Shown here: positions 50,961 to 59,126 of the stretch, piece after piece
Layout of the letters: the number at the start of each line of letters is the position of its first letter
Numbering within the stretch: the stretch's first letter is position 1
DNA from: SMWC01 sp964466315
Lineage (GTDB): Bacteria; Pseudomonadota; Gammaproteobacteria; Steroidobacterales; Rariloculaceae
Assembly: GCA_964466315.1 (NCBI GenBank)
Contig: CAYXNS010000001.1
Coordinates: 1 to 64,000, forward strand
Direction: 5' to 3'
Length of the DNA stretch: 64,000 nucleotides
Position numbers and translations under genes: made by a program
The notes under the pieces: generated by a model
Database searches by the model: none
What the model was told of the DNA's origin: nothing
The model's input: only the letters and a program-made list of their open reading frames with translations

Positions 50961-52357
50961 TGGCAACGCCCAGCCTTTCCGTATGGGTGGTGGACGACGA
51001 TGAGTCAGTTCGCTGGGTGCTCGAGCAAGCGCTCAAGCAGGCAAACATGATTCCGCGCTGCTTCGAGACTGGAGAAGCCTTCTTCAATGCACTCGCGCTC
51101 GAGAAGCCCGATGTGCTCGTCACCGACATCCGCATGCCCGGCATGTCGGGACTGGAGCTCATGGAGCAGCTAGCCGACCAGGAGCCCGAGATACCCGTGA
51201 TAGTCATTACGGCTCATTCCGATCTCGATAGCGCTGTCTCCGCATACCGTGGCGGTGCGTTTGAATATCTTCCAAAACCCTTCGACATCGACGATGCGGT
51301 GGAGCTCGTATCTCGCGCGGCCCGGCAGGGCAGCGCTGCGGCAGCCGGCGGACCTCCGGGCGGGGTACCTCGGATGATCGGACAGGCACCGGCGATGCAG
51401 GAGGTCTTCCGCGCAATCGGTCGTCTCTCACGTTCGAGTATGACCGTATTGATCACGGGCGAATCCGGAACCGGTAAGGAACTCGTGGCTCAGGCGTTGC
51501 ATGAGAATTCGCCGCGAGCGTCGCAGCCGTTCATTGCACTGAATACATCAGCGATACCGGCCGAGCTCTTGGAATCCGAGATATTCGGCCACGAAAAGGG
51601 AGCGTTCACTGGCGCAGACAAGCGGCGAATCGGACGCTTCGAGCAAGCCGATGGCGGCACGCTGTTTCTGGATGAGATCGGTGACATGTCGGCGCAGCTT
51701 CAAATACGATTACTGCGAGTACTAGCGGAGAATGAGTTCTTCCGTGTCGGCGGCCAGACCGCGGTACGAGTCGATGTGCGCGTCATTGCTGCGACCCATC
51801 AGGATTTAGCCCAGGCTGTGGCGACAGGGCGTTTCAGGGAAGACCTCTTTCACCGCTTGAACGTGATGCGCGTCGAGGTGCCGGCACTACGAGACCGCCG
51901 GGAAGACATTCCAGAGCTTGCGCGATTCTATTTGGGCCAGGCAGCAAGCGAACTCGCGGTTGCAGCAAAGACGCTAAGTGCTGCTGCGGTCGAATTGCTA
52001 ACGGCGCACGAGTGGCCGGGTAACGTCCGCGAACTCATCAACGTCTGCCGCAGGCTCACCGTGACCGCCGCGGGCCGGGAGATTACTGAGCAGGATCTTC
52101 CGCAGGAACTCGGTGGTGCCGCACACTCCCATACAGGGGTTGATTGGACGTCCGATCTGGCTCAGTGGGCGGACGGACAGCTTGCTGGCGGCGGCCCGCC
52201 GCTACTGGATGAGGCGCTGCCCGCTTTCGAACGCACATTGATTCAGGCGGCCCTACGACGTGCTCAGGGTAAGCGACTGGAAGCCGCCAAGTTGTTGGGC
52301 TGGGGCCGGAATACGTTGACCCGCAAGATCAAGGAGCTCGGCCTCAACGACAGTTAG
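50960..52357 (+). CDS. ntrC: nitrogen regulation response regulator NtrC
   Basis: Sigma-54 enhancer-binding activator, 465 residues. The receiver has the acidic DDD at 12-14, phosphoacceptor Asp56 and Lys106. The AAA+ domain has Walker A GESGTGKE at 167-174 and the sigma-54-contacting GAFTGA at 214-219. The C-terminal Fis-type helix-turn-helix is EAAKLLGWGRNTLTRKIKEL. Start codon overlaps the ntrB stop. It is predicted to activate glnA upstream. Confidence 0.97.
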   Translation: MATPSLSVWVVDDDESVRWVLEQALKQANMIPRCFETGEAFFNALALEKPDVLVTDIRMPGMSGLELMEQLADQEPEIPVIVITAHSDLDSAVSAYRGGAFEYLPKPFDIDDAVELVSRAARQGSAAAAGGPPGGVPRMIGQAPAMQEVFRAIGRLSRSSMTVLITGESGTGKELVAQALHENSPRASQPFIALNTSAIPAELLESEIFGHEKGAFTGADKRRIGRFEQADGGTLFLDEIGDMSAQLQIRLLRVLAENEFFRVGGQTAVRVDVRVIAATHQDLAQAVATGRFREDLFHRLNVMRVEVPALRDRREDIPELARFYLGQAASELAVAAKTLSAAAVELLTAHEWPGNVRELINVCRRLTVTAAGREITEQDLPQELGGAAHSHTGVDWTSDLAQWADGQLAGGGPPLLDEALPAFERTLIQAALRRAQGKRLEAAKLLGWGRNTLTRKIKELGLNDS

Positions 52358-52395
52358 CGCCCTCTGCGATTATACCGTGACGCTGATACAAGAGA

Positions 52396-52422
52396 GTAGG
52401 AGCGGCCGTTTGGCCGCGATCG
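52396..52422 (+). repeat. REP-like palindrome
   Basis: GTAGGAGCGGCC-GTTT-GGCCGCGATCG: a 6-bp GC hairpin preceded by GTAGGAG. This is the form of REP/BIME elements common in Pseudomonas and Xanthomonadales intergenic regions. It lies 39 bp after ntrC. I saw no second copy in the window. The rest of 52358-52612 holds no feature I can support. Confidence 0.7.
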
Positions 52423-52612
52423 ACGTTGGCAGCAGTGGGCGGTCGCGATAGTCACCTCTCGCCATTGGTTTCTGAATTGTGTCGCACAATTGTTAGCGGC
52501 GTGCAGCAGAGACCATCCGCCTCGAGGCAACCATCACACCCGCCCACGATCGGGTAGCACGGCGTTGCGAATGGCGGGGATATCAAGCGGCTTATCGCGA
52601 CCGGGTAGCCGA

Positions 52613-53554
52613 TCAGAATTCCCGGCGCTCGATATCGGCGATGATGGCTTCCGCGAGTTCGAGTGCCGCCACGCCGTCGTGACCGGACACCTCACAGGGC
52701 ATGTCATCGACGATGGCGCTGACGAACGATTCGACCTCGGTCGCCAGGGCATCGCCCTTCTCGAGACTCCAGCTCTCTTCGTTGAGTGCAGGCTGCTCTT
52801 CGCCGAGGGTGCTCGCATGTGTCACGAGCTGTACGTTGCCGGCACCGAAATCAATCGAAAGATATTGATGTTTCTGAAACACGCGGAACTTGCGTTGTGC
52901 GCTGGTCGAGACTCGCGACGCCGTGACATTCGCGATGGCGCCGGTATCGAACTCGATGCGCGCGTTGGCGATATCGACGCTCGAGGTCAGGACTGCGATT
53001 CCGACGGCCGATACCAACGACGGCTTACCGGCGACCAATGACAGAATGACATCCAGGTCGTGAATCATGAGATCCAACACGACGTTGACATCCGTACCAC
53101 GACCTTTGAACGGCGCTAAGCGATGGCACTCGATGAACTGCACGGCCGTCAGCCGGCCTTGAGCGGAAAGTAGCGCCGGATTGAACCTTTCGACGTGGCC
53201 GACCTGAAGCTTCAGGTTATTCACAGCCGCGAGGTTCGTCAGTTCACGGCCCTCGGCGCTCGTGTTGGTCATGGGTTTTTCGACAAGGACATGGACGCCG
53301 TTTTCGAGAAAATACTTCGCTAACTCGTAATGTACGGAGGTGCTCGCGGCGACGATCACGGCATCGGCATTGCCAGCCAGGTTGCGATAATCGGCGTAGT
53401 AATCGACATCGCAAGCACGTGCAAGATCCTCACCGGCTACGGTGTCGATATCGCAGATGCCGACGAGCTTCGCCGCTGCAATGGCGTGAAGCTTTTGCGC
53501 GTGAAATCGGCCAAGATAGCCGGCGCCCACAACCGCTACCCGAAGCGTGGTCAC
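52613..53554 (-). CDS. Gfo/Idh/MocA oxidoreductase, GnnA-like, linked to lpxA
   Basis: NAD(P)-dependent sugar oxidoreductase, 313 residues, GTG start at 53554 overlapping the lpxA stop. The Rossmann motif is VVGAGYLGRFHAQKL (about 8-22). The catalytic EKP is in VLVEKPMTN, and the second domain has MIHDLDVILSLV. In Acidithiobacillus and Leptospira, GnnA of this family oxidises UDP-GlcNAc so that GnnB can add a 3-amino group for amide-linked lipid A. Linkage to lpxA suggests the same role, but gnnB is not in the window. Confidence 0.8.
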   Translation of the reverse strand: MTTLRVAVVGAGYLGRFHAQKLHAIAAAKLVGICDIDTVAGEDLARACDVDYYADYRNLAGNADAVIVAASTSVHYELAKYFLENGVHVLVEKPMTNTSAEGRELTNLAAVNNLKLQVGHVERFNPALLSAQGRLTAVQFIECHRLAPFKGRGTDVNVVLDLMIHDLDVILSLVAGKPSLVSAVGIAVLTSSVDIANARIEFDTGAIANVTASRVSTSAQRKFRVFQKHQYLSIDFGAGNVQLVTHASTLGEEQPALNEESWSLEKGDALATEVESFVSAIVDDMPCEVSGHDGVAALELAEAIIADIERREF

Positions 53555-54336
53555 ACTCGTGCGATCCCTCTGTCCGATGTATTAATGAAATCCACGAGGT
53601 GCTCGATTCGCGCATTGGTATCGCACTCCGCCCGGATCTTCACGAGAGCCTCGTCGATCGTCAAACCCTGGCGAAGGATGATTCGAATTGCTTTATCGAT
53701 CTCGCGAGTCTCGTCGTCCCCCTGCCCCGCGCGTTTCAACCCAACCTTGTTAGTGGCTTTCGGTACGGCCCACTGTCCTTCGGCGATCGTATAGGGAAGG
53801 ATATCCTTATTCACGAGCGCGCCCGCCGCTACGAAAGAATACTCTCCGAGTCGGGTGTACTGAGACACGGCTACGACACCGCCGACAACAGCACCTCGTT
53901 CTATCGTTACATGGCCCGCGAGTTGCACGAGATTCGTCAACACGACTTCGTTTTCGATCCGGCAGTCGTGACCGACATGGGCATAGGCCATGATGAAAGT
54001 GTTGCTGCCAACTCTGGTGACGCCGCTGCCCTTGTTGCTGCCGAGATTGAGAGAAGCGCTCTCGCCGATGCGGTTGTGGTCACCGATCTCGAGTCTCGTC
54101 TGCGCGTCGTCGTAACTCCAATCCTGTGGCGGGCCGCCCAGCATAGCCCCGCTCTGAATATAGTTGCGTTCGCCGATCACGACTGTACCGAAACGACTAC
54201 CGATTCGGACGTGCGAATCGATGATCGTGTGGGCGCCTATGATCACCTCGCCATCGATTACGGCGTACGGGCCAATCTCTGTGTCGGGCGAGATCTGCGC
54301 TTGCTCGGAGACGATCGCTGTGGGGTGTATCTTCAA
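53551..54336 (-). CDS. lpxA: UDP-GlcNAc (or GlcNAc3N) acyltransferase LpxA
   Basis: First acyltransferase of lipid A synthesis, 261 residues, TTG start at 54336. Left-handed beta-helix of hexapeptide repeats, beginning KIHPTAIVSEQAQISPD. The catalytic-site histidines are in AHVGHDC (H120, H123), and the GGPPQDWSYD and C-terminal helical EIDKAIRIILRQGL segments are standard. The usual lpxD-fabZ-lpxB neighbours are absent; instead it overlaps a GnnA-like gene, which may mean it accepts the 3-amino substrate. Confidence 0.93.
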   Translation of the reverse strand: MKIHPTAIVSEQAQISPDTEIGPYAVIDGEVIIGAHTIIDSHVRIGSRFGTVVIGERNYIQSGAMLGGPPQDWSYDDAQTRLEIGDHNRIGESASLNLGSNKGSGVTRVGSNTFIMAYAHVGHDCRIENEVVLTNLVQLAGHVTIERGAVVGGVVAVSQYTRLGEYSFVAAGALVNKDILPYTIAEGQWAVPKATNKVGLKRAGQGDDETREIDKAIRIILRQGLTIDEALVKIRAECDTNARIEHLVDFINTSDRGIARV

Positions 54337-54441
54337 GCTGCTGTAACGAATTACTCTAGGTTGGGGCTCTGATACACGAGTCGGTCGCCGTGAGCAAGTC
54401 GTCGCGGCGCAGCTAATGCATAATCGAGGTTAGAGGGAGTG

Positions 54442-55476
54442 ATGCCCGCCAATCTGAGCCCAGATTACAAGAAGGCCGAGAAAGCGTTCCGCGATGCTCG
54501 GGATGAGCAGGAGCGTCTCGCGTGCCTCAAAGAGATGCTGCGGACAATTCCAAAGCACAAGGGCACGGAGCATCTACAGGCGGACATCAAGAGCCGCATT
54601 AAGCAGCTCAGCGAGGATCTCGCCGGGCCAAAGAAAGGCGCGAGCCGCAGCGGTCCCGTTCACTCCATTCGTCCCGAGGGGGCGGCACAGATCGCGCTTC
54701 TCGGGCCGCCGAATTCCGGAAAGTCCAGCCTGCACGTTGCGCTGACCGGGTCCAGAGCAAGCGTAGGCCCGTACCCGCACACGACGCATGAGCCGATGCC
54801 CGGCATGTTGCCGTTCGAAGACGTGCATTTTCAGCTCGTGGATTTACCGCCTATCTCCGAGGATTACATGGACAGCTGGCTTGTGAATGCGCTGCAGCCG
54901 GCTGACGCCACATTACTGATCGTCGACATCTCCGATCCCGACTGTACGGATCATGTCGCGACGATTCGAGATCGCCTCGACGAGAAGAAAATCACGCTCA
55001 CCGATAACTGGCCCGGACTAGATGGCCATGGGGTAGACTGTGGGGACGAAGACGAAGCGGCGCTTGACCCATTTCGGATCTATCTGCCGACAATGCTCGT
55101 CGCGAACAAGATGGATCGGAATCCGGACCCGGATGATGTCGCCGTTCTGGAGGAGCTGACGGGAGTTCGGTTTCCGGCCGTGACAACGTCCGTTAAGGCC
55201 GGCGAGAACCTCGAGGACATCGGCGCGCTTTTATTCAAGGGCCTACAGATTGTACGCGTCTACACCAAGACGCCGGGTAAGCCGCCGGAGATGGATCGCC
55301 CGTTCACCGTACGTTCGGGCGCAACCGTTCTCGACGTCGCACGGCTCGTGCACAAGGATATCGCCGGTTCCTTCAAGTACGCACGAGCCTGGGGAACCGG
55401 GGTGTTCGATGGCCAACAAATCGGACCCGAGCATCCCCTCTCGGATGCCGACATCGTCGAGCTGCATATGCGCTAG
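54442..55476 (+). CDS. DRG-like GTPase with TGS domain
   Basis: A 344-residue GTPase (ATG 54442; GTG 54439 also in frame). An N-terminal ~60-residue helical, charged region is followed by P-loop GPPNSGKSS at about 88-96, switch DLPP where DxxG is usual, and VANKMD. The C-terminal TGS domain (about 270-344) has RPFTVRSGATVLDVARLVHKDI. It resembles archaeal/eukaryotic DRG GTPases and sporadic bacterial relatives, which associate with ribosomes or RNA. Exact role unknown. Located between lpxA and pyrD, probably alone. Confidence 0.85.
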   Translation: MPANLSPDYKKAEKAFRDARDEQERLACLKEMLRTIPKHKGTEHLQADIKSRIKQLSEDLAGPKKGASRSGPVHSIRPEGAAQIALLGPPNSGKSSLHVALTGSRASVGPYPHTTHEPMPGMLPFEDVHFQLVDLPPISEDYMDSWLVNALQPADATLLIVDISDPDCTDHVATIRDRLDEKKITLTDNWPGLDGHGVDCGDEDEAALDPFRIYLPTMLVANKMDRNPDPDDVAVLEELTGVRFPAVTTSVKAGENLEDIGALLFKGLQIVRVYTKTPGKPPEMDRPFTVRSGATVLDVARLVHKDIAGSFKYARAWGTGVFDGQQIGPEHPLSDADIVELHMR

Positions 55477-55521
55477 CGTGCCACATCGATTCGAGGGGTA
55501 ATCTTCGGATTGTGGCCCATC

Positions 55522-56457
55522 TCAACTCCCCGCGATGTCGAGGCTGCCGACGAGATCGGCCACGGCAGCGATGTTGTGCCTCTCTAGATACTCTTCGATG
55601 CCCGCATTAATCTTTTTTGCCGCCATCGGATCGTAGAAAAGACTCGTACCGAGGCCGATTGCGGTGGCGCCCGCCATGAGGAATTCGATGGCATCTTTAG
55701 TATTCCGGATGCCGCCTTGGCCGATGATCGGAATTCCCCGAGGGCCGGCTACCTCATAGACCTGGTGCACTTTCAGTAGCGCGATCGGCCGGATTGCGGG
55801 ACCCGACAAACCAGCCTGAACGTTGCCAATTATGGGGCGGGCGGTTTCTATGTCTATCGCCATCCCCATGATTGTATTGATCACGGCGAGGCCATCGCTG
55901 CCGGCTTCGATACAAGCGCGAGCATTCGCAGCGATGTCGGTTTGATTCGGCGACAGCTTCGTGATGATCGGCTTGTCGGTCGCGGCCCGGCACGCCGCAA
56001 CGACACGGGCCGACATGTCCGGATAATTACCGAAGGCCATACCGCCTTCTTCGACATTCGGACACGAGATGTTGATTTCTATACCGTCGATCGGCGACTT
56101 GTCGAACCGGCGAGTGACTTCGGCGTATTCGTCGATGGTCGATCCGCAGACATTGGCAAGAAACCGCGTTTCAGAAAAATCCAGGGTAGGCAGTATTTCG
56201 TCGACGACCTTATCGACCCCCGGGTTCTGCAGGCCGATGGCGTTCAACATGCCCTCTGGTGTCTCCCAGACGCGATGCGGCGGGTTACCCAGACGGGGAT
56301 TCTTCGTCGTGCCCTTGAGTACGATCGCGCCCGTATCGCGGTTTGAGAAACCCTCAACTCGCGTGTATTCCTCACCGAAGCCCACGCAACCTGACAGGAG
56401 TACGACGGGGGAGGTTAGTTCTAGACCACAGAGGTTAACCGCCAGTTGATTCGCCAT
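55522..56457 (-). CDS. pyrD: dihydroorotate dehydrogenase, class 1B type
   Basis: FMN enzyme oxidising dihydroorotate to orotate in pyrimidine synthesis, 311 residues. The catalytic base is Cys132 in NISCPNVEEGG, the class 1 hallmark; class 2 enzymes have Ser and a membrane-binding N-terminus, which is missing. Motifs GLQNPG and GQGGIRNTKDAIEFLMAGA match class 1B (NAD-linked, needing PyrK). No pyrK is adjacent. Most gammaproteobacteria carry class 2, so this is unusual. Divergent from trmL. Confidence 0.92.
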   Translation of the reverse strand: MANQLAVNLCGLELTSPVVLLSGCVGFGEEYTRVEGFSNRDTGAIVLKGTTKNPRLGNPPHRVWETPEGMLNAIGLQNPGVDKVVDEILPTLDFSETRFLANVCGSTIDEYAEVTRRFDKSPIDGIEINISCPNVEEGGMAFGNYPDMSARVVAACRAATDKPIITKLSPNQTDIAANARACIEAGSDGLAVINTIMGMAIDIETARPIIGNVQAGLSGPAIRPIALLKVHQVYEVAGPRGIPIIGQGGIRNTKDAIEFLMAGATAIGLGTSLFYDPMAAKKINAGIEEYLERHNIAAVADLVGSLDIAGS

Positions 56458-56515
56458 TACCGTCTAGTGTAACTGCTCACACAGCTTTTTCTCGAGAGAC
56501 GGTACACTTTCTGTC

Positions 56516-56980
56516 GTGTTCGATCTAATTCTCTACGAGCCGGAGATACCGCCAAACACCGGCAACGTCATCCGTCTGTGCGCGAACGTCGGCGTAGCCT
56601 TGCATCTGATTCGCCCGCTCGGGTTTGAAATGGAAGAGCGCAGCCTCCGGCGCGCCGGGCTCGACTATCATGAGCTCGCGACCGTGTTGCAGCACGAATC
56701 GCTGGAGGCCTGCCTGCAGGCGCTCGAGCCTGCGCGACTCTTCGCGCTCAGTACCAAGGGGCAGCGAACGCTGTTCGAGCAGGAGTTCGCACTAGGAGAT
56801 GCTTTCTTACTGGGTCCGGAGACTCACGGACTGCCGGCGGCGGTGCTTCGCTCCGCGGCTCTCGACGGCGTGCTGCGCGTGCCAATGCGCAAACAGAGCC
56901 GAAGCCTGAATCTATCGAATACTGCAGCCGTGATCCTCTACGAGGCATGGCGTCAGGTTGGATTTCCGGGCGGTAGTTAG
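56516..56980 (+). CDS. trmL: tRNA (cytidine/uridine-34-2'-O)-methyltransferase TrmL
   Basis: SPOUT methyltransferase of 154 residues, GTG start at 56516. Motifs YEPEIPPNTGNVIRLCAN, LGPETHGLP and the C-terminal MRKQSRSLNLSNTAAVILYEA (split) form the knotted SAM site. It modifies the wobble 2'-hydroxyl of leucine tRNAs in E. coli. The gene stands between the divergent pyrD and convergent gpsA. Confidence 0.95.
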   Translation: MFDLILYEPEIPPNTGNVIRLCANVGVALHLIRPLGFEMEERSLRRAGLDYHELATVLQHESLEACLQALEPARLFALSTKGQRTLFEQEFALGDAFLLGPETHGLPAAVLRSAALDGVLRVPMRKQSRSLNLSNTAAVILYEAWRQVGFPGGS

Positions 56981-57050
56981 AATATCGCTCAACAAGGGAC
57001 CCGGCCACTTCTTGGGCGGCACCTTTTCCCTCGGTCGCGATTCTTTCGGC

Positions 57051-58052
57051 TCACTCGGGAGTGATCGGGCGGCGCATCAGCGCGATGACGGCTTCCTGGG
57101 GGCTCATGCCCTCGTAGATGACCTTGTAGATTTGTTCGACGATCGGCATCTCGACATTCAGGTGGGCGGCGACGTCGTGCACGGCGAGGGCGGCATAGTA
57201 ACCTTCCACGGTTTGACCGATCGTCTTGCGCGCTTCCTCGATATCGGCGCCTTTGGCGAGGTCGAGACCGAAGCGTCGGTTACGAGATTGATCGTCCGTA
57301 CAGGTGAGCACGAGATCCCCCATTCCCGAGAGTCCCATGAAAGTATCCTTTTGGGCGCCGAGCGCCAATCCCAGGCGCATCATCTCCATGAGGCCGCGCG
57401 TCACCAGCGCTATTCTGGTATTGGCGCCGAATCCGAGCCCGTCGGATATTCCAGCACCGATCGCCAGGACGTTCTTCGTGGCACCGCCGACCTCGACGCC
57501 GACGACGTCCGTTGACGTGTAGGCGCGAAAGTTGTCCGTCGCCATAGATTGGGCGAATCTGAGCGCATAGTCTTCATCCCGGGAAGCGATAGTGATTGCG
57601 CTCGGTAGCCCCAATCCGACTTCCGCAGCAAATGTCGGCCCCGACAGTACGGCTGTCGTGGCCTTTGACCGGAGTACCTCGTCGGCAACCTGATGCGGCA
57701 ACAATCCGGTCTCGGCTTCGAAGCCTTTCGTCGCCCAGGAGACGTACTCGGGCGGTGAGGGCAAGGACTTACATCGTTCCAACATTTCACGAAACGCGTG
57801 GCTTGGCACGACGATCAGTAGATCCTTCGCGCCCGCGACGGCTACTTCGAACTCGGTTGTGACTTCGAGTTTGTCCGGAAACTCGACGTCAGGAAGATAG
57901 GTTGCGTTTTGGCGGGCCTTCGCCATCGCCTTAATCTCGTGCGTCTCGATGCCCCACATGATCGTCGGGCGTCCCGCACGCGCTAGCTGCACGGCCAGTG
58001 CCGTTCCCCAGGAGCCGGATCCTAAGACTGCAATGCGATCATTCGCGTTGAT
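57051..58052 (-). CDS. gpsA: glycerol-3-phosphate dehydrogenase [NAD(P)+]; start codon unresolved
   Basis: Makes sn-glycerol-3-phosphate for phospholipids. Conserved sequence begins RIAVLGSGSWGTALA, upstream of the first usual start codon in frame (GTG 57992), which would remove the NAD-binding glycines. No ATG, GTG or TTG is in frame between the secB stop and this motif. Candidates are ATC 58052 (GAGG eight bases upstream) or ATT 58034; or a one-base indel, since an out-of-frame ATG lies at 58044. The rest is intact: SWATKGFE, SGPTFAAEVG, KNVLAIGAGISDGLGFGAN (split), 333 residues from ATC. Order gpsA-secB is conserved. Confidence 0.88.
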   Translation of the reverse strand: MNANDRIAVLGSGSWGTALAVQLARAGRPTIMWGIETHEIKAMAKARQNATYLPDVEFPDKLEVTTEFEVAVAGAKDLLIVVPSHAFREMLERCKSLPSPPEYVSWATKGFEAETGLLPHQVADEVLRSKATTAVLSGPTFAAEVGLGLPSAITIASRDEDYALRFAQSMATDNFRAYTSTDVVGVEVGGATKNVLAIGAGISDGLGFGANTRIALVTRGLMEMMRLGLALGAQKDTFMGLSGMGDLVLTCTDDQSRNRRFGLDLAKGADIEEARKTIGQTVEGYYAALAVHDVAAHLNVEMPIVEQIYKVIYEGMSPQEAVIALMRRPITPE

Positions 58053-58081
58053 CGGTCTCGCCTCAAACTGGATCGACCAGC

Positions 58082-58567
58082 CTAGTGAGTGCTCGGCGGT
58101 TGCTGCACCGGTTCTCCGCCACCGTCGTTACGTTCTTTTACGGCCTGCGCGTACAAGGCATCGAAATTGATCGGCTGCAACAGCAACTGCGGGAAGCCGC
58201 CGCGCGTAACGAGATCCGAGATGGCCTCTCGAGCGAAGGGATAAAGCGTGCCCGGGCAGTAGCTGCCCAGCAGCATCTCCTGCTCCTCGCGCGAGTAACC
58301 CTGCATACGAAACAACCCGGCCTGCTCTATCTCGATGATGAAAAGCGTTTCGTCCTTATCGATTGCTTCGACCGTCAGGGTCAGGAGGACCTCTTGCGTA
58401 TCCGGTGCGACTTCCATGGCGCCCGACTTGATGTTGAGCCGTGTCTGTGGGGATACTTCGCTGGAGAATACTGCTGGTGCTTTAGGAGACTCGAACGAAA
58501 GATCTTTGATATAGATCTTCTGCATGAGCAGTTGTTTCTCTGTATTAGTCTGACTTTCTTCTGCCAT
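58082..58567 (-). CDS. secB: protein-export chaperone SecB
   Basis: Tetrameric cytosolic chaperone that delivers preproteins to SecA, 161 residues. KIYIKDLSFESPKAP at the start and the SYCPGTLYPFAREAISDLVTRGGFPQLLLQPINFD region (read in parts) are diagnostic. Followed by gpsA and preceded by the rhodanese gene, as in E. coli minus grxC. Confidence 0.97.
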   Translation of the reverse strand: MAEESQTNTEKQLLMQKIYIKDLSFESPKAPAVFSSEVSPQTRLNIKSGAMEVAPDTQEVLLTLTVEAIDKDETLFIIEIEQAGLFRMQGYSREEQEMLLGSYCPGTLYPFAREAISDLVTRGGFPQLLLQPINFDALYAQAVKERNDGGGEPVQQPPSTH

Positions 58568-58601
58568 GATATTCCTTCGTTCGATGAGAATTCCTAAACG
58601 C

Positions 58602-59021
58602 TCACTTAACTAGCGGCAGGTTGTCGGCTTGCCATCCCCTGAGCCCACCTTTGAGGCTGAAAGATTTATCGTACCCGGCTTGACGCAATAGATTCGCTGC
58701 CTTACCAGAACTCGAACCATCGTCACAGACAGTCAGGAGGGTCTTGGTCTTCTGTTTCTTCGTGAGGACCTTATCGGAGCTCAGATCGTCGAGAGCGATG
58801 TTACGCGAGTTGACGATATGCCCTGATTTATACGACTCCGACGACCGCACATCGATGATCATCGCACCCTCGTTGATCAGATTTACCGAGTCCGTGGTAG
58901 TCATGTTCGTCAGTGATTGCGCTTTCAACCGCAGCTCATAGACCATGACAAGAATCCAGGCCCCGAAAAGACCGGAGACGAGAAGAAGATGGTCTGTGGC
59001 GAATTCGGCCAGTTGAGCCAT
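58602..59021 (-). CDS. membrane-anchored rhodanese-like protein (YibN type)
   Basis: A 139-residue protein from ATG 59021 (AAAGG upstream); a longer frame upstream is not conserved. An N-terminal transmembrane helix (about 10-30, LLLVSGLFGAWILVMVYEL) is followed by a rhodanese domain with DVRSSESYKSGHIVNSRNI and the active-site Cys99 in VCDDGSSSG. It is the YibN-like gene next to secB. Sulfur-transfer activity is plausible but the substrate is unknown. Divergent from envC. Confidence 0.9.
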   Translation of the reverse strand: MAQLAEFATDHLLLVSGLFGAWILVMVYELRLKAQSLTNMTTTDSVNLINEGAMIIDVRSSESYKSGHIVNSRNIALDDLSSDKVLTKKQKTKTLLTVCDDGSSSGKAANLLRQAGYDKSFSLKGGLRGWQADNLPLVK

Positions 59022-59126
59022 TGGCGTACCTTTTGCCTGACGAGTGAAGCGGCGCGGCATTATAGCAGCCGAAGCTTTTCCTCCGGTTCCCCGGGCGCCC
59101 TCGAAAGGATTAGACTGCGTCTCGTC

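Noticed and set aside
52534..52818. Minus-strand frame ending LDIPAIRNAVLPDRGRV downstream of the oxidoreductase
   Set aside because: Mostly antisense-frame shadow of the oxidoreductase gene, with Ser/Arg-rich composition; no family match recognised.
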